In this document: piece by piece, positions 40,878 through 48,632 of the stretch
Layout: each line of letters opens with the position of its first letter
How positions within the stretch are numbered: position 1 is the first letter of the stretch
DNA from: Lachnospira pectinoschiza
Lineage (GTDB): Bacteria > Bacillota > Clostridia > Lachnospirales > Lachnospiraceae
Length of the DNA: 64,000 nt
Assembly (NCBI RefSeq): GCF_900103815.1
Contig: NZ_FNHZ01000004.1
Coordinates: 124,001-188,000, forward strand
Direction: 5' to 3'
Made by a program: the position numbers and the translations under genes
The notes under the pieces: model-generated
Told to the model about the DNA's origin: nothing
Seen by the model: the letters and a program-made list of their open reading frames with translations, nothing else
Databases searched by the model: none

Positions 40878-41759
40878 TTATTGATTCGTTATGTTAACCT
40901 TCCATAAAAGGAAACTTGTATCTTCATCTGAGACAAATTTAAGTTCGTAAAGCTCATCCTTTACTATGTCTGCATCTACACTAAATTCAAACTCTCCCGG
41001 CTGATTAAATGTACCTATATAAGTCTCACCAAGATAAATATCTACCGAACAAGTTCCGTCCGTTGATGGCTCTACATACTCACAACCTGTATAAGATGCT
41101 CTTCTTAAGCTTTCAGATGGAAAAGCGCTAGCCACAGAAAGAAGTGTTAACTCTTCTCCATTAGCATTGGCTTCCTTTGCCAAATTAATCACCTTTAGCA
41201 CCCAGGATCTATGAGAGTTTCCCTCATCAGTAGCTGCAATTATTGCCGTTTCAATTGTTCCTGAAACTATTTTATCCGCCGACTTTCTCTGCTTAGATAA
41301 AACAGCGGCATCTTTCATAGTCAGGCCTGAATTAGCTCTTACAAAACCATATTCGGTTAAGTAATCCTTAACTGTTATGCTGATTGTTACCTTATTCGTA
41401 TCTTCATTAAAAATGTAGTAAAGAATCGATTCTTCGTCATTAGACCAAGTACCATCAAATCTTCCTGAAGTATGCCATCCATCACCTCTTCGTCTAGCTA
41501 CGGGATGGCTTACGTATTTACCATCACTGTTACGATAAGTATTTTCAGTCAAATACTCCACTTGACCATAGTCATAACTTAGATTACCGTAACCCGGCCA
41601 CTCACTTATTTCGTGGCTAATGTAATACATTTCATACTCCACACCTACATCAGGTTTAAGCCCTAGATATAAAACAATGAGATAAAATAAAATTAAAACA
41701 GCACTCGCTCCGTATAATAGCCTTCTTAGAGGCTTTTTAAATCGTGTGTTGTTGTTCAT
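40878..41759 (-). CDS. Membrane-anchored extracytoplasmic protein, unknown (293 aa)
   Basis: No family recognised. A single N-terminal hydrophobic segment (LLYGASAVLILFYLIVLYLG, residues about 14-33) is followed by an extracytoplasmic part. That part contains RRRGDGWHTSGRFDGTWSND and a C-terminal beta-rich segment with YLGETYIGTFNQPGEFEFSV and SDEDTSFLLWKVNITNQ. The position between the sigma-like gene and the YfhO-like gene, with 25-31 nt spacing on both sides, suggests a shared transcript and a role in the surface-glycan system. Confidence 0.65.
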   Translation of the reverse strand: MNNNTRFKKPLRRLLYGASAVLILFYLIVLYLGLKPDVGVEYEMYYISHEISEWPGYGNLSYDYGQVEYLTENTYRNSDGKYVSHPVARRRGDGWHTSGRFDGTWSNDEESILYYIFNEDTNKVTISITVKDYLTEYGFVRANSGLTMKDAAVLSKQRKSADKIVSGTIETAIIAATDEGNSHRSWVLKVINLAKEANANGEELTLLSVASAFPSESLRRASYTGCEYVEPSTDGTCSVDIYLGETYIGTFNQPGEFEFSVDADIVKDELYELKFVSDEDTSFLLWKVNITNQ

Positions 41760-41790
41760 ATTTCATTCCTTTATAAAATATATTATTTAA

Positions 41791-43101
41791 CTAATTACTT
41801 ACTGCTTCTGTAGTTGCCTCCTGTGTTGCTTTAGTAGCATTAGCTTCTGTGTTATCATCTGTCTTTTGAGTACTATCATCAGAACTTTCCTCTCCTGATT
41901 CCTCACCAGACTCTTCTACATCCTGTGAATCATTTGAATCCTGTGATTTTTTTGAATCCTGTGAATCATTTGAACTAGTTGCTTCTGTAGTCTCTGTTGT
42001 AGTTTCAGTACTAGAAGTTGTTGTACTATTTGATGACTTTGTAGCTTCTGTTGTAGACTCAGTTGTTGCCTTTGTTGTTGCTGCCTTTGTTTGACTAGCA
42101 GTTGTTGCCTCACTAGTCTCTGTCTCGCTTTCAGCCTCAGTAGTTGATTCAACCTGAACCTGATCTGATGCCACCTCATCCTTACCTAGTAATGGCACAA
42201 ATACAAGAACGGCAACTACTGCTACCACCAAGCCAAATAAAGCCACAGTTACAATTCTTGCCTGACCCACAGAAAGATCTGGGAAAAGTCTAGCAAAGAA
42301 GCCCACAATAGGACCTGCCTTTTTCTCCTCCTTTTCTTCCCCATCAGTCTCACTCTTATCAACTTCAAAGTCATCATCAGCTTCAACTGATAATGTCTCT
42401 AACTCTAAATCTTCCTCTGAATCTTCAGTTATTGCTTCAACTTCAGGAATTGGAGCAGTTTCAGGATTTGTATTCTCATCAATAAATTCAAAGCCATCTA
42501 GCTCGTTAGTATCCTCACTAACTGCCTTTGCCTTAAATCCATCTAAGATTTCATAACCATAATATCTTCTTATTTCATTAAGGAAGCCTCTAACCTTATC
42601 TTCACTAAGATTAGTAAGCTTTGCAATCTCTGCTACACTTCGCATCTCATAACCGAAAAGCTCTAACATTGCCATAAGAACAGCCGGCAACTTTTTAAAC
42701 TTTTTTCCACAACCCTTAAAGTCCTTCACGTTTCTAAAGGCTGTAACATTATTCTTGCAAACGTTATGTAATTCCTTATCTTCCTTTAAATTATCATAAC
42801 TATAAGCACAATCCTTTAATTCGTAATCATTAGCTTCTTCTAATAAATCCTTAACTAAGAAACTAGAAACTAATGTTGCGATTTGTCGATAAATGTTCTT
42901 ATTTAAATTAATCTGGGATAGATTATCATATACATAATCTAGGGCATCTTCTGTGTAATCCTTAGAATCATTCTTGTTTTTCATAACCGGATAAACTAAG
43001 GCATACACGTCATCATACATTTTCTTAAGAAATTCTTCTCTGCTGTTCTCGTTGTTTAACGCTCCTCTAACTAGTGACGAAAGCATAGTTTCGTTATTCA
43101 T
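41791..43101 (-). CDS. Sigma-factor-like domain fused to a membrane anchor and acidic tail (436 aa)
   Basis: The N-terminal 185 residues look like a diverged ECF-type sigma factor. A region 2-like helical part (REEFLKKMYDDVYALVYPVM) is followed by a region 4-like helix-turn-helix (EMRSVAEIAKLTNLSEDKVR, about 152-171). An acidic linker leads to one transmembrane segment (about 283-306, VTVALFGLVVAVVAVLVFVP). The rest is a Ser/Thr/Glu/Asp-rich tail of about 130 residues, probably outside. I start at 43101 (MNNETMLS), with AGGAG seven bases upstream; an ATG ten codons earlier is less good. It heads the glycan gene block and could act as a membrane-tethered regulator; DNA binding is unproven. Confidence 0.65.
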   Translation of the reverse strand: MNNETMLSSLVRGALNNENSREEFLKKMYDDVYALVYPVMKNKNDSKDYTEDALDYVYDNLSQINLNKNIYRQIATLVSSFLVKDLLEEANDYELKDCAYSYDNLKEDKELHNVCKNNVTAFRNVKDFKGCGKKFKKLPAVLMAMLELFGYEMRSVAEIAKLTNLSEDKVRGFLNEIRRYYGYEILDGFKAKAVSEDTNELDGFEFIDENTNPETAPIPEVEAITEDSEEDLELETLSVEADDDFEVDKSETDGEEKEEKKAGPIVGFFARLFPDLSVGQARIVTVALFGLVVAVVAVLVFVPLLGKDEVASDQVQVESTTEAESETETSEATTASQTKAATTKATTESTTEATKSSNSTTTSSTETTTETTEATSSNDSQDSKKSQDSNDSQDVEESGEESGEESSDDSTQKTDDNTEANATKATQEATTEAVSN

Positions 43102-43158
43102 ATGATTACTCCTCTTATTATTTCTTCTCATTACTTAACTTCACTTTGGTATGATAAA

Positions 43159-43186
43159 ATTGTATACATACCCATATTCTGTCTAA
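43159..43186 (-). promoter_or_regulatory. Possible promoter of the glycan operon
   Basis: Minus-strand TTAGAC (43181-43186) and TACAAT (43159-43164) are spaced by 16 nt, 57 nt upstream of the sigma-like gene. Confidence 0.4.
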
Positions 43187-43242
43187 TTATAGCACTTAAA
43201 TTAATAAAAGTCAGTATAGCTGTTTTCTTTGTACAGTAAAAT

Positions 43243-43269
43243 AAGGGAATCGAATGTTCCGATTCCCTT
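43243..43269 (-). terminator. Terminator after the RhuM-like remnant
   Basis: Perfect 10-bp arms AAGGGAATCG/CGATTCCCTT with a 7-nt loop; the minus strand continues TATTTTAC. It abuts the last stop codon of the RhuM remnant. Confidence 0.7.
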
Positions 43270-43270
43270 A

Positions 43271-43765
43271 CTATCTGATTTTTTCTCTCATTGCCCCACT
43301 AGCTATCTCAATCATTTTGCCGGCGCCGGCAAAATGGTCAAGCACCTCTATTTCTGCACTTTCACAAGATTCCTTTGCTCTTTCAATAGTTTCCTTAAAA
43401 AACTGTATAGACTCATCACTCTTTGGATTGTAATCAACACTAGTTGCATACAAATCCAGAACCTGACGATAAAGAACATTTTCTGAAGAACGGATATCTC
43501 GAATCCTATCACGAAGTTCTTTTCAGTAATTACAACCGCCATTTCCATTTAGACGCTCGTCATCAATTGTGAATCCTTTGATTATATATTCTTTCAAACG
43601 TTGCATTGCCCACTTGCGAAAATGCGTCGCTGTTGAAGATTTAACTCGATAACCCAAAGAAATTATCATATCAAGGTTATAAAATGGTAGTTTTCTTGTG
43701 ACCTGTCTATTTCCTTCCATCCAAACCTGTCGGAATTTCCGACAGGTTGAATTTTCATCTAATAA
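43271..43765 (-). pseudogene. RhuM-family protein, C-terminal fragment with in-frame stop
   Basis: The minus strand reads, in one frame, DENSTCRKFRQVWMEGNRQV, then KLPFYNLDMIISLGYRVKSS and FRKWAMQRLKEYIIKGFTID, all typical of the RhuM (virulence RhuM) family. A TGA at 43509-43511 then interrupts the frame, where family members as I remember them have a Trp. The frame continues KELRDRIRDIRSSENVLYRQ and DLYATSVDYNPKSDESIQFF to a stop at 43271. A 22-bp perfect palindrome at 43314-43335 encodes HFAGAGKM on both strands near the C-terminus. The 5' end is fused to another RhuM fragment. Confidence 0.75.
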
Positions 43766-44063
43766 TCATATCCAAGTTATAATGAAGAACATTGTAATTC
43801 TTCCCATCTGAGGCAGTTGTTCGGAATTTTCGAACAACTGCTTCTTTTACAAGTTCACCCTCTTTGAAAATATTTGTAATATGCTCGCTAACATTTGCTT
43901 TCAGGACTTGCCGCTGCAATTTCGAAGCATCAACAAAATGATTGAACAGACAAGGGTTCGCCTTCAAAGTAAAGGTATTTCCGATGAAAACCATTACATG
44001 AAAACTTTTCAAAATCAATTTTACCAAGATGGATTCATACGAGTTCAAGATCTTTACTGACAT
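43755..44063 (-). pseudogene. RhuM-family N-terminal fragment
   Basis: The stretch NVSEHITNIFKEGELVKEAV, then VRKFRTTASDGKNYNVLHYN and LDMII, corresponds to the region of RhuM proteins just before the GYRV motif. The frame then runs into a TGA where a second RhuM-like fragment begins in another frame. Both fragments could use the sequence ATTATTAGAT at the junction, suggesting a deletion between two rhuM-like genes at a microhomology. The first 50 residues are not recognisable. The 183 nt between this and the next gene hold only a terminator. Confidence 0.65.
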
Positions 44064-44188
44064 ATTGCAACGCTACTCAGATTTCTATAAAACAATTAAA
44101 GGAAGTGGACATAGTAAAAAGTAAAAGTAATACAAGGTACACAAACTTTCCAAGTGCCTGAACGCAATCTTTTTTCCGCATAGCAAAA

Positions 44189-44227
44189 GCGCACTCATAC
44201 TTACTGTTAAGTAAAGCACGAGTGCGC
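44189..44227 (-). terminator. Nested hairpin terminator after the GNAT gene
   Basis: Outer arms GCGCACTC/GAGTGCGC and inner arms TTACT/AGTAA; on the minus strand TTTTGC follows. It lies 20 nt past the stop of the acetyltransferase. Confidence 0.7.
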
Positions 44228-44246
44228 CCATAGTTTCTAATGATTA

Positions 44247-44690
44247 TTATACATTCATAACAAGTTCAATTTCATCTTCATCCTCAACTCCCGTAGATGA
44301 AAAACCAATATTTTCATATAGCGCTTTGGCTACATAATTGTTTTTATTACAGGTTAGTGCAATTCTGCTAGAATCACCGAATGGTTTTGCTTTTATATAT
44401 TCAATAATTTGGTTAAGCGCTGCTCTACCATAACCTTTGCCTTGTTGTGATTCATCAATCATCATATGCCAAATATCATACTCCGGAATATCATAATCAT
44501 ATATCACCATGACATACCCAACCATCTTTTCATCAGCATATATCCCAAAGGGTTGGCATTGATTCCTATATACATAAGCCTGCGCTAGACTTCGTACCGG
44601 ATGAGAAACATACTCCTCTTGACCTTTAGCTAACTTGAGATTAAATGCATCTACAAAATTATCTTCGTTAATTACCTTCAAACTTATCAT
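44247..44690 (-). CDS. GNAT-family N-acetyltransferase with upstream leader attenuator (147 aa)
   Basis: The acetyl-CoA binding motif A reads MMIDESQQGKGYGRAALNQI (about residues 80-99), and the C-terminal NNYVAKALYENIGFSSTG is typical of GNATs of the spermidine/aminoglycoside-like type. The sequence resembles BltD/PaiA-type enzymes, but the substrate is unknown. I start at 44690 (MISLKVINED) because GGAGGAAAACT lies directly upstream; the open frame extends through the terminator, which argues against an earlier start. A 21-codon leader and an intrinsic terminator lie between its promoter and the gene, suggesting induced read-through. Confidence 0.88.
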   Translation of the reverse strand: MISLKVINEDNFVDAFNLKLAKGQEEYVSHPVRSLAQAYVYRNQCQPFGIYADEKMVGYVMVIYDYDIPEYDIWHMMIDESQQGKGYGRAALNQIIEYIKAKPFGDSSRIALTCNKNNYVAKALYENIGFSSTGVEDEDEIELVMNV

Positions 44691-44778
44691 AGTTTTCCTC
44701 CATAAATATTCTAGTTCACTGATTCCTTTGATCTTGTATGAATATCTACGAAAACCATGACTTTTTTCAATAAAAAAA

Positions 44779-44799
44779 GCCGTGGCAAAAGTCCACGGC
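44779..44799 (-). terminator. Terminator/attenuator between leader peptide and GNAT gene
   Basis: Perfect 7-bp GC-rich arms GCCGTGG/CCACGGC with a 7-nt loop and seven T residues following on the minus strand. It lies 16 nt after the leader stop codon and 88 nt before the acetyltransferase ATG, so it should stop most transcripts early. Confidence 0.8.
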
Positions 44800-44815
44800 A
44801 TCTAATCATAATAAA

Positions 44816-44881
44816 CTAAACAAAAATCACCGAGGTCTTCATGAGATATTCAGCTATAGTATTTATTCCACTTATCATCAT
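44816..44881 (-). CDS. Leader peptide upstream of GNAT gene (21 aa)
   Basis: A short frame begins ATGATG at 44881, with an excellent AGGAGGTG seven bases upstream, and ends in TAG. It encodes MMISGINTIAEYLM and a short hydrophobic end. It follows a TTGACA-type promoter and precedes an intrinsic terminator and the GNAT gene. This promoter-leader-terminator-resistance gene order is the usual layout of ribosome-mediated attenuation for antibiotic-resistance genes. A small independent peptide is the alternative. Confidence 0.6.
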   Translation of the reverse strand: MMISGINTIAEYLMKTSVIFV

Positions 44882-44911
44882 AATGAAGCACCTCCTCTCT
44901 TAATAATAATA

Positions 44912-44940
44912 GCTTATTACAATAGTTACAAAGCTGTCAA
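44912..44940 (-). promoter_or_regulatory. Promoter of leader peptide-GNAT unit
   Basis: A perfect TTGACA (minus strand, 44935-44940) is followed about 15-17 nt later by TAATAA/ATAAGC (about 44912-44919). The leader ATG is about 30 nt downstream. Confidence 0.55.
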
Positions 44941-44983
44941 CAAAATACTTTACGGTTCCGTAAAAAGTTCTAATACCCACTCC

Positions 44984-45487
44984 TTACATAACAGAATAAA
45001 TTTTTTCTATAACAAACGCCTTGTGTTCAATATATTTGTCAATATCCTCTGGATAAAGTTTTGCAGCCTCCACCTTAACTTTACTGTATTCATCTACAGC
45101 CTCTGGATGCAATCTAAGATAATCCCTGAATGCCAAATGTCTTTTCAATTCCAAAGAATCCTCCGGACACACATATAAATGATGTTTCTGTAAATGCTCT
45201 TTACCATCATATGCAAATGCCTCTCTTCCAGGTATTCCAAGATTACCTTCATGAATGTAGCCAATACTTTTCAAAGCTAAAATCGCATCATTAATTCTTT
45301 CTTTTTTCACAACAACATCAATATCTATAATTGGCTTAGCTGCCAATCCTTCAACTGAGGTACTGCCGACATGCTCAATAGAAATCGCAAGCTCTCCGAG
45401 AGCCTGACTAAGCTCTGTTTTTATGTCAATAAAGCCCTGCTTCCAGTTTTCATCATAAGGAAGTACAACAACATGTTTTGTTCTCAT
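44984..45487 (-). CDS. GrpB-family protein (UPF0157, 167 aa)
   Basis: The conserved SIEHVGSTSVEGLAAKPIID (residues 36-55) and IDIDVVV following it mark the GrpB/UPF0157 family with a nucleotidyltransferase-like fold. The HHLYVCPEDSLELKRHLAFR segment is also typical. Members are small cytosolic proteins of uncertain function, sometimes fused to CoaE. It lies 4 nt downstream of the neighbouring GNAT gene, so both are likely co-transcribed. Confidence 0.9.
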   Translation of the reverse strand: MRTKHVVVLPYDENWKQGFIDIKTELSQALGELAISIEHVGSTSVEGLAAKPIIDIDVVVKKERINDAILALKSIGYIHEGNLGIPGREAFAYDGKEHLQKHHLYVCPEDSLELKRHLAFRDYLRLHPEAVDEYSKVKVEAAKLYPEDIDKYIEHKAFVIEKIYSVM

Positions 45488-45491
45488 TAAG

Positions 45492-45971
45492 CTATTTCTC
45501 CATCATTATTAATTCCATTTCTGATTTCATTTTTACAAAACCATATTTCTCATATAAAGGTCGCCCCATATCTGTTGCTTCTAATGATATATGTTTAACT
45601 CCACGTTCTTTTGAAACATTAACAAGCGTATCTAATGTTTTATACGCAATTCCTTGTCGTCTATAGTTCGGATCTGTATACATATTCATAATGTAAGCTT
45701 TCTTGCCACTGGGATTATGATAAGTCGGCATAACGTTATAAAAGCTAACACCGCCAGCCCCTATAAATTCACCATCATCCATTACAAGAATCGCGAAATG
45801 GCTACCATCAGCCAATGCCTTTTTATAATAATTGTATGATTCTTTTTCAACCTCTGTCATATCAACAGAATCATCTAACTTATTTGCCGCTCTTAAAACT
45901 TTAACACGGGAAACCGTCAATAAATCAATATCATCCAAAGTTGCCACTCTATATTCCAATGTTTTTTTCAC
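45492..45971 (-). CDS. GNAT-family N-acetyltransferase (159 aa)
   Basis: Motif A (MYTDPNYRRQGIAYKTLDTL) and the C-terminal ISLEATDMGRPLYEKYGFVK match GNAT enzymes acting on small amines or antibiotics. The acceptor is unknown. It is upstream of grpB, separated by 4 nt, and downstream of the ORF6N gene by 48 nt. It is unrelated in detail to the GNAT at 44247. Confidence 0.88.
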   Translation of the reverse strand: MKKTLEYRVATLDDIDLLTVSRVKVLRAANKLDDSVDMTEVEKESYNYYKKALADGSHFAILVMDDGEFIGAGGVSFYNVMPTYHNPSGKKAYIMNMYTDPNYRRQGIAYKTLDTLVNVSKERGVKHISLEATDMGRPLYEKYGFVKMKSEMELIMMEK

Positions 45972-46019
45972 TCCTATGATTGTTTCTTCTATATCATCTG
46001 AAAATGCCTCAAAGCATAG

Positions 46020-47030
46020 CTAAATTGTATAATCCGGACTTGAAAGCATTTTATCTATCACGGGATGAATAAGGCTCGTATCCGCAACAGCATTTATGGC
46101 ACATAGTTTCTTCCCAGCATCTTTACTTGATGCTCCACAATGAAAAACCTGCTCGGTTTTAAAGCCGTAATCCAAGACGATCAGCCTGTCATGACAATCC
46201 TGATTATGTTTTGTAGTCAGTAACGGATACTGATTGTTAAAATCCGTTACAACTGTTGTAGTCAAGAACCCCTGTCGTCCGAAACCATTTTCGGTGAATA
46301 GAATCACGTTTACACCCGATTTCTTCTGCGATAATAACTGCAATGTTTTTATATTCACATAATCGTCTACGATATATATGCTCTTTCTAGCTTTTTGATA
46401 GATATCTATATATGCCACATCTGCTTCAAACTTCTGTCCCTTGTATATAACAAAATTCCTGTAATCATCCTTCTGGATAAAATTTGCATTAATAGTGTCT
46501 ATACTTTTCTGAATCTTCTCTATGCTTTGATCCGTCTTGATTCTATGATCATTTAGTCCCGCAACCTGCATCGAAATCTCAGTAACACGGGCGTTAAGCA
46601 GATTCATCTCGGCCCCGGTAACAAACTGTTGATTTCTTCTTATGTAATGGCGCATTTCTTTAAATGCCCTCATTATATAAATACTCTGTTGCTCAGCTAA
46701 ATCTCCCTTCAATACCGTAGCAAGCATGTAAATTCCTTGTTCCGTAAAAGCATATGGCATCTTTTTTATGTGCATTCCACGTTTATTGTTGCTTCCGTTT
46801 AAAGTCGCAATTTGCGACTTTAAACGATCCGGAACCTCTTCCGGTTCAATTTGAAACATAAAATCTTCCGGAAACCTGCTGATATTCCTTTTCACCTGTT
46901 CGTTGAGCCTCTTCACTTCATATCCATATATCGCAGCAAGATCTTGATCAAACATTACTTGCTGTCCGCGAATAATGTATACGCATTTATATAGTTCTTC
47001 TATCGTCAAGATTTCTGTAATTTTCCCCAT
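46020..47030 (-). CDS. ORF6N-domain protein with C-terminal PLD-like domain (336 aa)
   Basis: The N-terminal ORF6N (KilA-N-like) domain spans about residues 5-100 (YIIRGQQVMFDQDLAAIYGY, then VKRLNEQVKRNISRFPEDFM), as in phage antirepressors. A helical linker follows. The C-terminal domain (KFEADVAYIDIYQKARKSIY, then DDYVNIKTLQLLS and HDRLIVLD) resembles a phospholipase-D-like phosphodiesterase with HDR in place of the canonical HxK. The ATG stands one base after the stop codon of the XRE gene (TAG-C-ATG), so the pair is co-translated. It may be a phage-related or defence/toxin pair; function not shown. Confidence 0.8.
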   Translation of the reverse strand: MGKITEILTIEELYKCVYIIRGQQVMFDQDLAAIYGYEVKRLNEQVKRNISRFPEDFMFQIEPEEVPDRLKSQIATLNGSNNKRGMHIKKMPYAFTEQGIYMLATVLKGDLAEQQSIYIMRAFKEMRHYIRRNQQFVTGAEMNLLNARVTEISMQVAGLNDHRIKTDQSIEKIQKSIDTINANFIQKDDYRNFVIYKGQKFEADVAYIDIYQKARKSIYIVDDYVNIKTLQLLSQKKSGVNVILFTENGFGRQGFLTTTVVTDFNNQYPLLTTKHNQDCHDRLIVLDYGFKTEQVFHCGASSKDAGKKLCAINAVADTSLIHPVIDKMLSSPDYTI

Positions 47031-47031
47031 G

Positions 47032-47397
47032 CTATTTCAAATCCTCCAGACTCTCGATTTTCTTTAGTGCCTCCACATATGCAAGCAATCTTTTCTTCTG
47101 ATCTTCCTGCATTCCGTGATAATCCTTCAGCAGTTTAGCATCTGTTCTATCATCATATGCTCGTTCCGTTATAGGTTTAAGCTCTGTCACATCATCAATT
47201 CCTTCACCGGTCAGCAATTGTTCCGGAGTAATCTCAAGCGCTCTGCAAATGGCCATTATTTTATCTGAACCCGGATTCGTATTCTTCTTGTGCCAGTCAA
47301 AAATCGTATGTCTTGATATTCCAGTCAAGCGTGACAGTTCAGACATTGATATATTCTTTTCTTCCATTATCCTAAAAAGCCTTTCACTTATAGTCAT
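47032..47397 (-). CDS. XRE-family transcriptional regulator (121 aa)
   Basis: A Cro/C1-type helix-turn-helix is visible at residues about 5-60 (MSELSRLTGISRHTIFDWHK). A C-terminal helical segment (DAKLLKDYHGMQEDQKKRLL) is probably a dimerisation tail. I start at 47397 (MTISERLF) because GGAGGGTTAC lies just upstream; the earlier ATG at 47427 is less suitable. It heads a two-gene unit with the ORF6N-PLD protein and could regulate it. Confidence 0.88.
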   Translation of the reverse strand: MTISERLFRIMEEKNISMSELSRLTGISRHTIFDWHKKNTNPGSDKIMAICRALEITPEQLLTGEGIDDVTELKPITERAYDDRTDAKLLKDYHGMQEDQKKRLLAYVEALKKIESLEDLK

Positions 47398-47465
47398 GTA
47401 ACCCTCCATTGTTGTGTGCATATACAAACTTGTGTATATACAAACAATACCACAATCGCATTATT

Positions 47466-47708
47466 TCTACAAGAGATATTTCTCATACATCGATCATCGC
47501 ATTGGCAAATTTTTATGGTGTGTCTGCAGATTATCTTTTGGGATTATCAGAAAATCGGAATGAATACTCATCAGATATTTTTGCGCTGAAACACAACGAT
47601 GATGCCATAGGCATTTTGAAAAGTGGCACCATCAACAATCGACTGATCTGCGAAGGCATTACTGCAATTGCAAAAGACATAAAAGAATCTCATCGCCGAC
47701 ACACTTAG
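47466..47708 (+). pseudogene. Remnant of an XRE-type regulator (C-terminal part)
   Basis: The plus strand encodes STRDISHTSIIALANFYGVS, then ADYLLGLSENR and a C-terminal tail, the part of HTH-XRE proteins after the recognition helix. The N-terminal helix-turn-helix is missing: the frame upstream (YTNLCIYKQYHNR) has no similarity. It ends at the TAG at 47706-47708, immediately beside the stop of another remnant. Confidence 0.6.
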
Positions 47709-47906
47709 TCAACACTTTTGATATTCCTTATAAATATGTGCCAATTCCCTCTTCTCTATCAGTTCATGACCTATAAATGATAATTCCACTATATACGGCA
47801 TCCAATCAATGAACCGAAGAAAATCATCCACATCAAATGCTGGATCATAATAATTCAGAATGGTGCTAAGTGCAGTTCCATGCGTACCTATGACAACTGT
47901 TTTCCC
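47709..47906 (-). pseudogene. 3' remnant of a histidine-phosphatase gene
   Basis: In a frame different from the Nudix gene the minus strand reads GKTVVIGTHGTALSTILNYY, then DPAFDVDDFLRFIDWMPYIV and ends KEYQKC. This is the C-terminal third of phosphoglycerate-mutase-like histidine phosphatases (HGTAL motif). No start codon or N-terminal RHG motif is present. Its 5' part overlaps the end of the Nudix gene by 19 nt. Confidence 0.65.
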
Positions 47907-48430
47907 ATTAAACCTGTAAAGACTTCTTCTTTCATCATTTGAAGCGCACGCAACTCTCTCTTTATCATCTGATAATTGAAAGCATTCTCACTGGTATACT
48001 CGTCATTTACCCGGATTGCTTCGTCAATATCAACATCTCTTAAAGTAAACTCCAGTTTTTCCTCATAACTGTCAAGATCCTGCCCTATGTTTGCTTCACT
48101 TACATCACAGAAATAATAGAAATTTTCCTGTTCAAAAATGGTATCCTCATCTCTATCACTGTTTTGTCTTCTCAAAACGCTGCCGTATTCTCTGACGGTT
48201 TCCGGTATAACAACAAGACCTGTTTCCTCTCGCACTTCCCTTATGAGCGTATCTATCCTGTCCTCATTACCACGGACTCCTCCGCCAGGAAACTTATAAT
48301 ACTTCTCGACAGGGCTGTATACCATGCGAAGTTTGCCTTCTCTTCGTATGATTGCTCTAGCAGACGGTCTTCTGAAAATCCTAAAATCCTCTCTATAATC
48401 TTTAAGATCAATTGTAAATAATCTTCTCAT
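47888..48430 (-). CDS. Nudix hydrolase (180 aa)
   Basis: The Nudix box GGGVRGNEDRIDTLIREVRE followed by ETGL (about residues 48-71) marks a pyrophosphohydrolase of nucleoside diphosphate derivatives. Typical N-terminal strands (PSARAIIRREGKLRMVYSPV) precede it. The last residues (TGLMGKQLS) run into a phosphatase remnant in another frame, so the natural C-terminus may have been altered by a fusion event. The substrate is unknown. Confidence 0.85.
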   Translation of the reverse strand: MRRLFTIDLKDYREDFRIFRRPSARAIIRREGKLRMVYSPVEKYYKFPGGGVRGNEDRIDTLIREVREETGLVVIPETVREYGSVLRRQNSDRDEDTIFEQENFYYFCDVSEANIGQDLDSYEEKLEFTLRDVDIDEAIRVNDEYTSENAFNYQMIKRELRALQMMKEEVFTGLMGKQLS

Positions 48431-48506
48431 ATTACCGTTTCTCCTTTCCCCTCCACAACCATGCTTTCGTTACATTAAATTTTTCAATTAGGATCAAAAC
48501 TTGGCT

Positions 48507-48632
48507 CTACGCTCCTATTCCTCGAATGCATAGCTGCTCTTCTCTGAGGTTATGATAATCCTCAATCATCTGAACATCTCCTGGAGTAAACTTACTCTCA
48601 GGACTTGCAGGTTTTCCCACAAATGCGTGTGC
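48507..48632 (-). pseudogene. Possible remnant of an XRE-type regulator tail
   Basis: The minus strand reads GKPASPESKFTPGDVQMIED, then YHNLREEQLC, resembling the DYHxMxEDQKKRLL tail of the nearby XRE protein. No start codon or helix-turn-helix is present. This is weak evidence only; the rest of the gap 48431-48689 shows nothing. Confidence 0.3.

Noticed and set aside
41800..42180. Repeated Thr/Ser/Glu codons that look like direct repeats
   Set aside because: Low-complexity coding sequence of the acidic tail; not a CRISPR array or DNA repeat with constant unit length.
43229..43486. Plus-strand open frame across the RhuM remnant
   Set aside because: It exists because of the palindrome and AT-rich sequence; no start signal and no similarity, while the minus strand matches RhuM.
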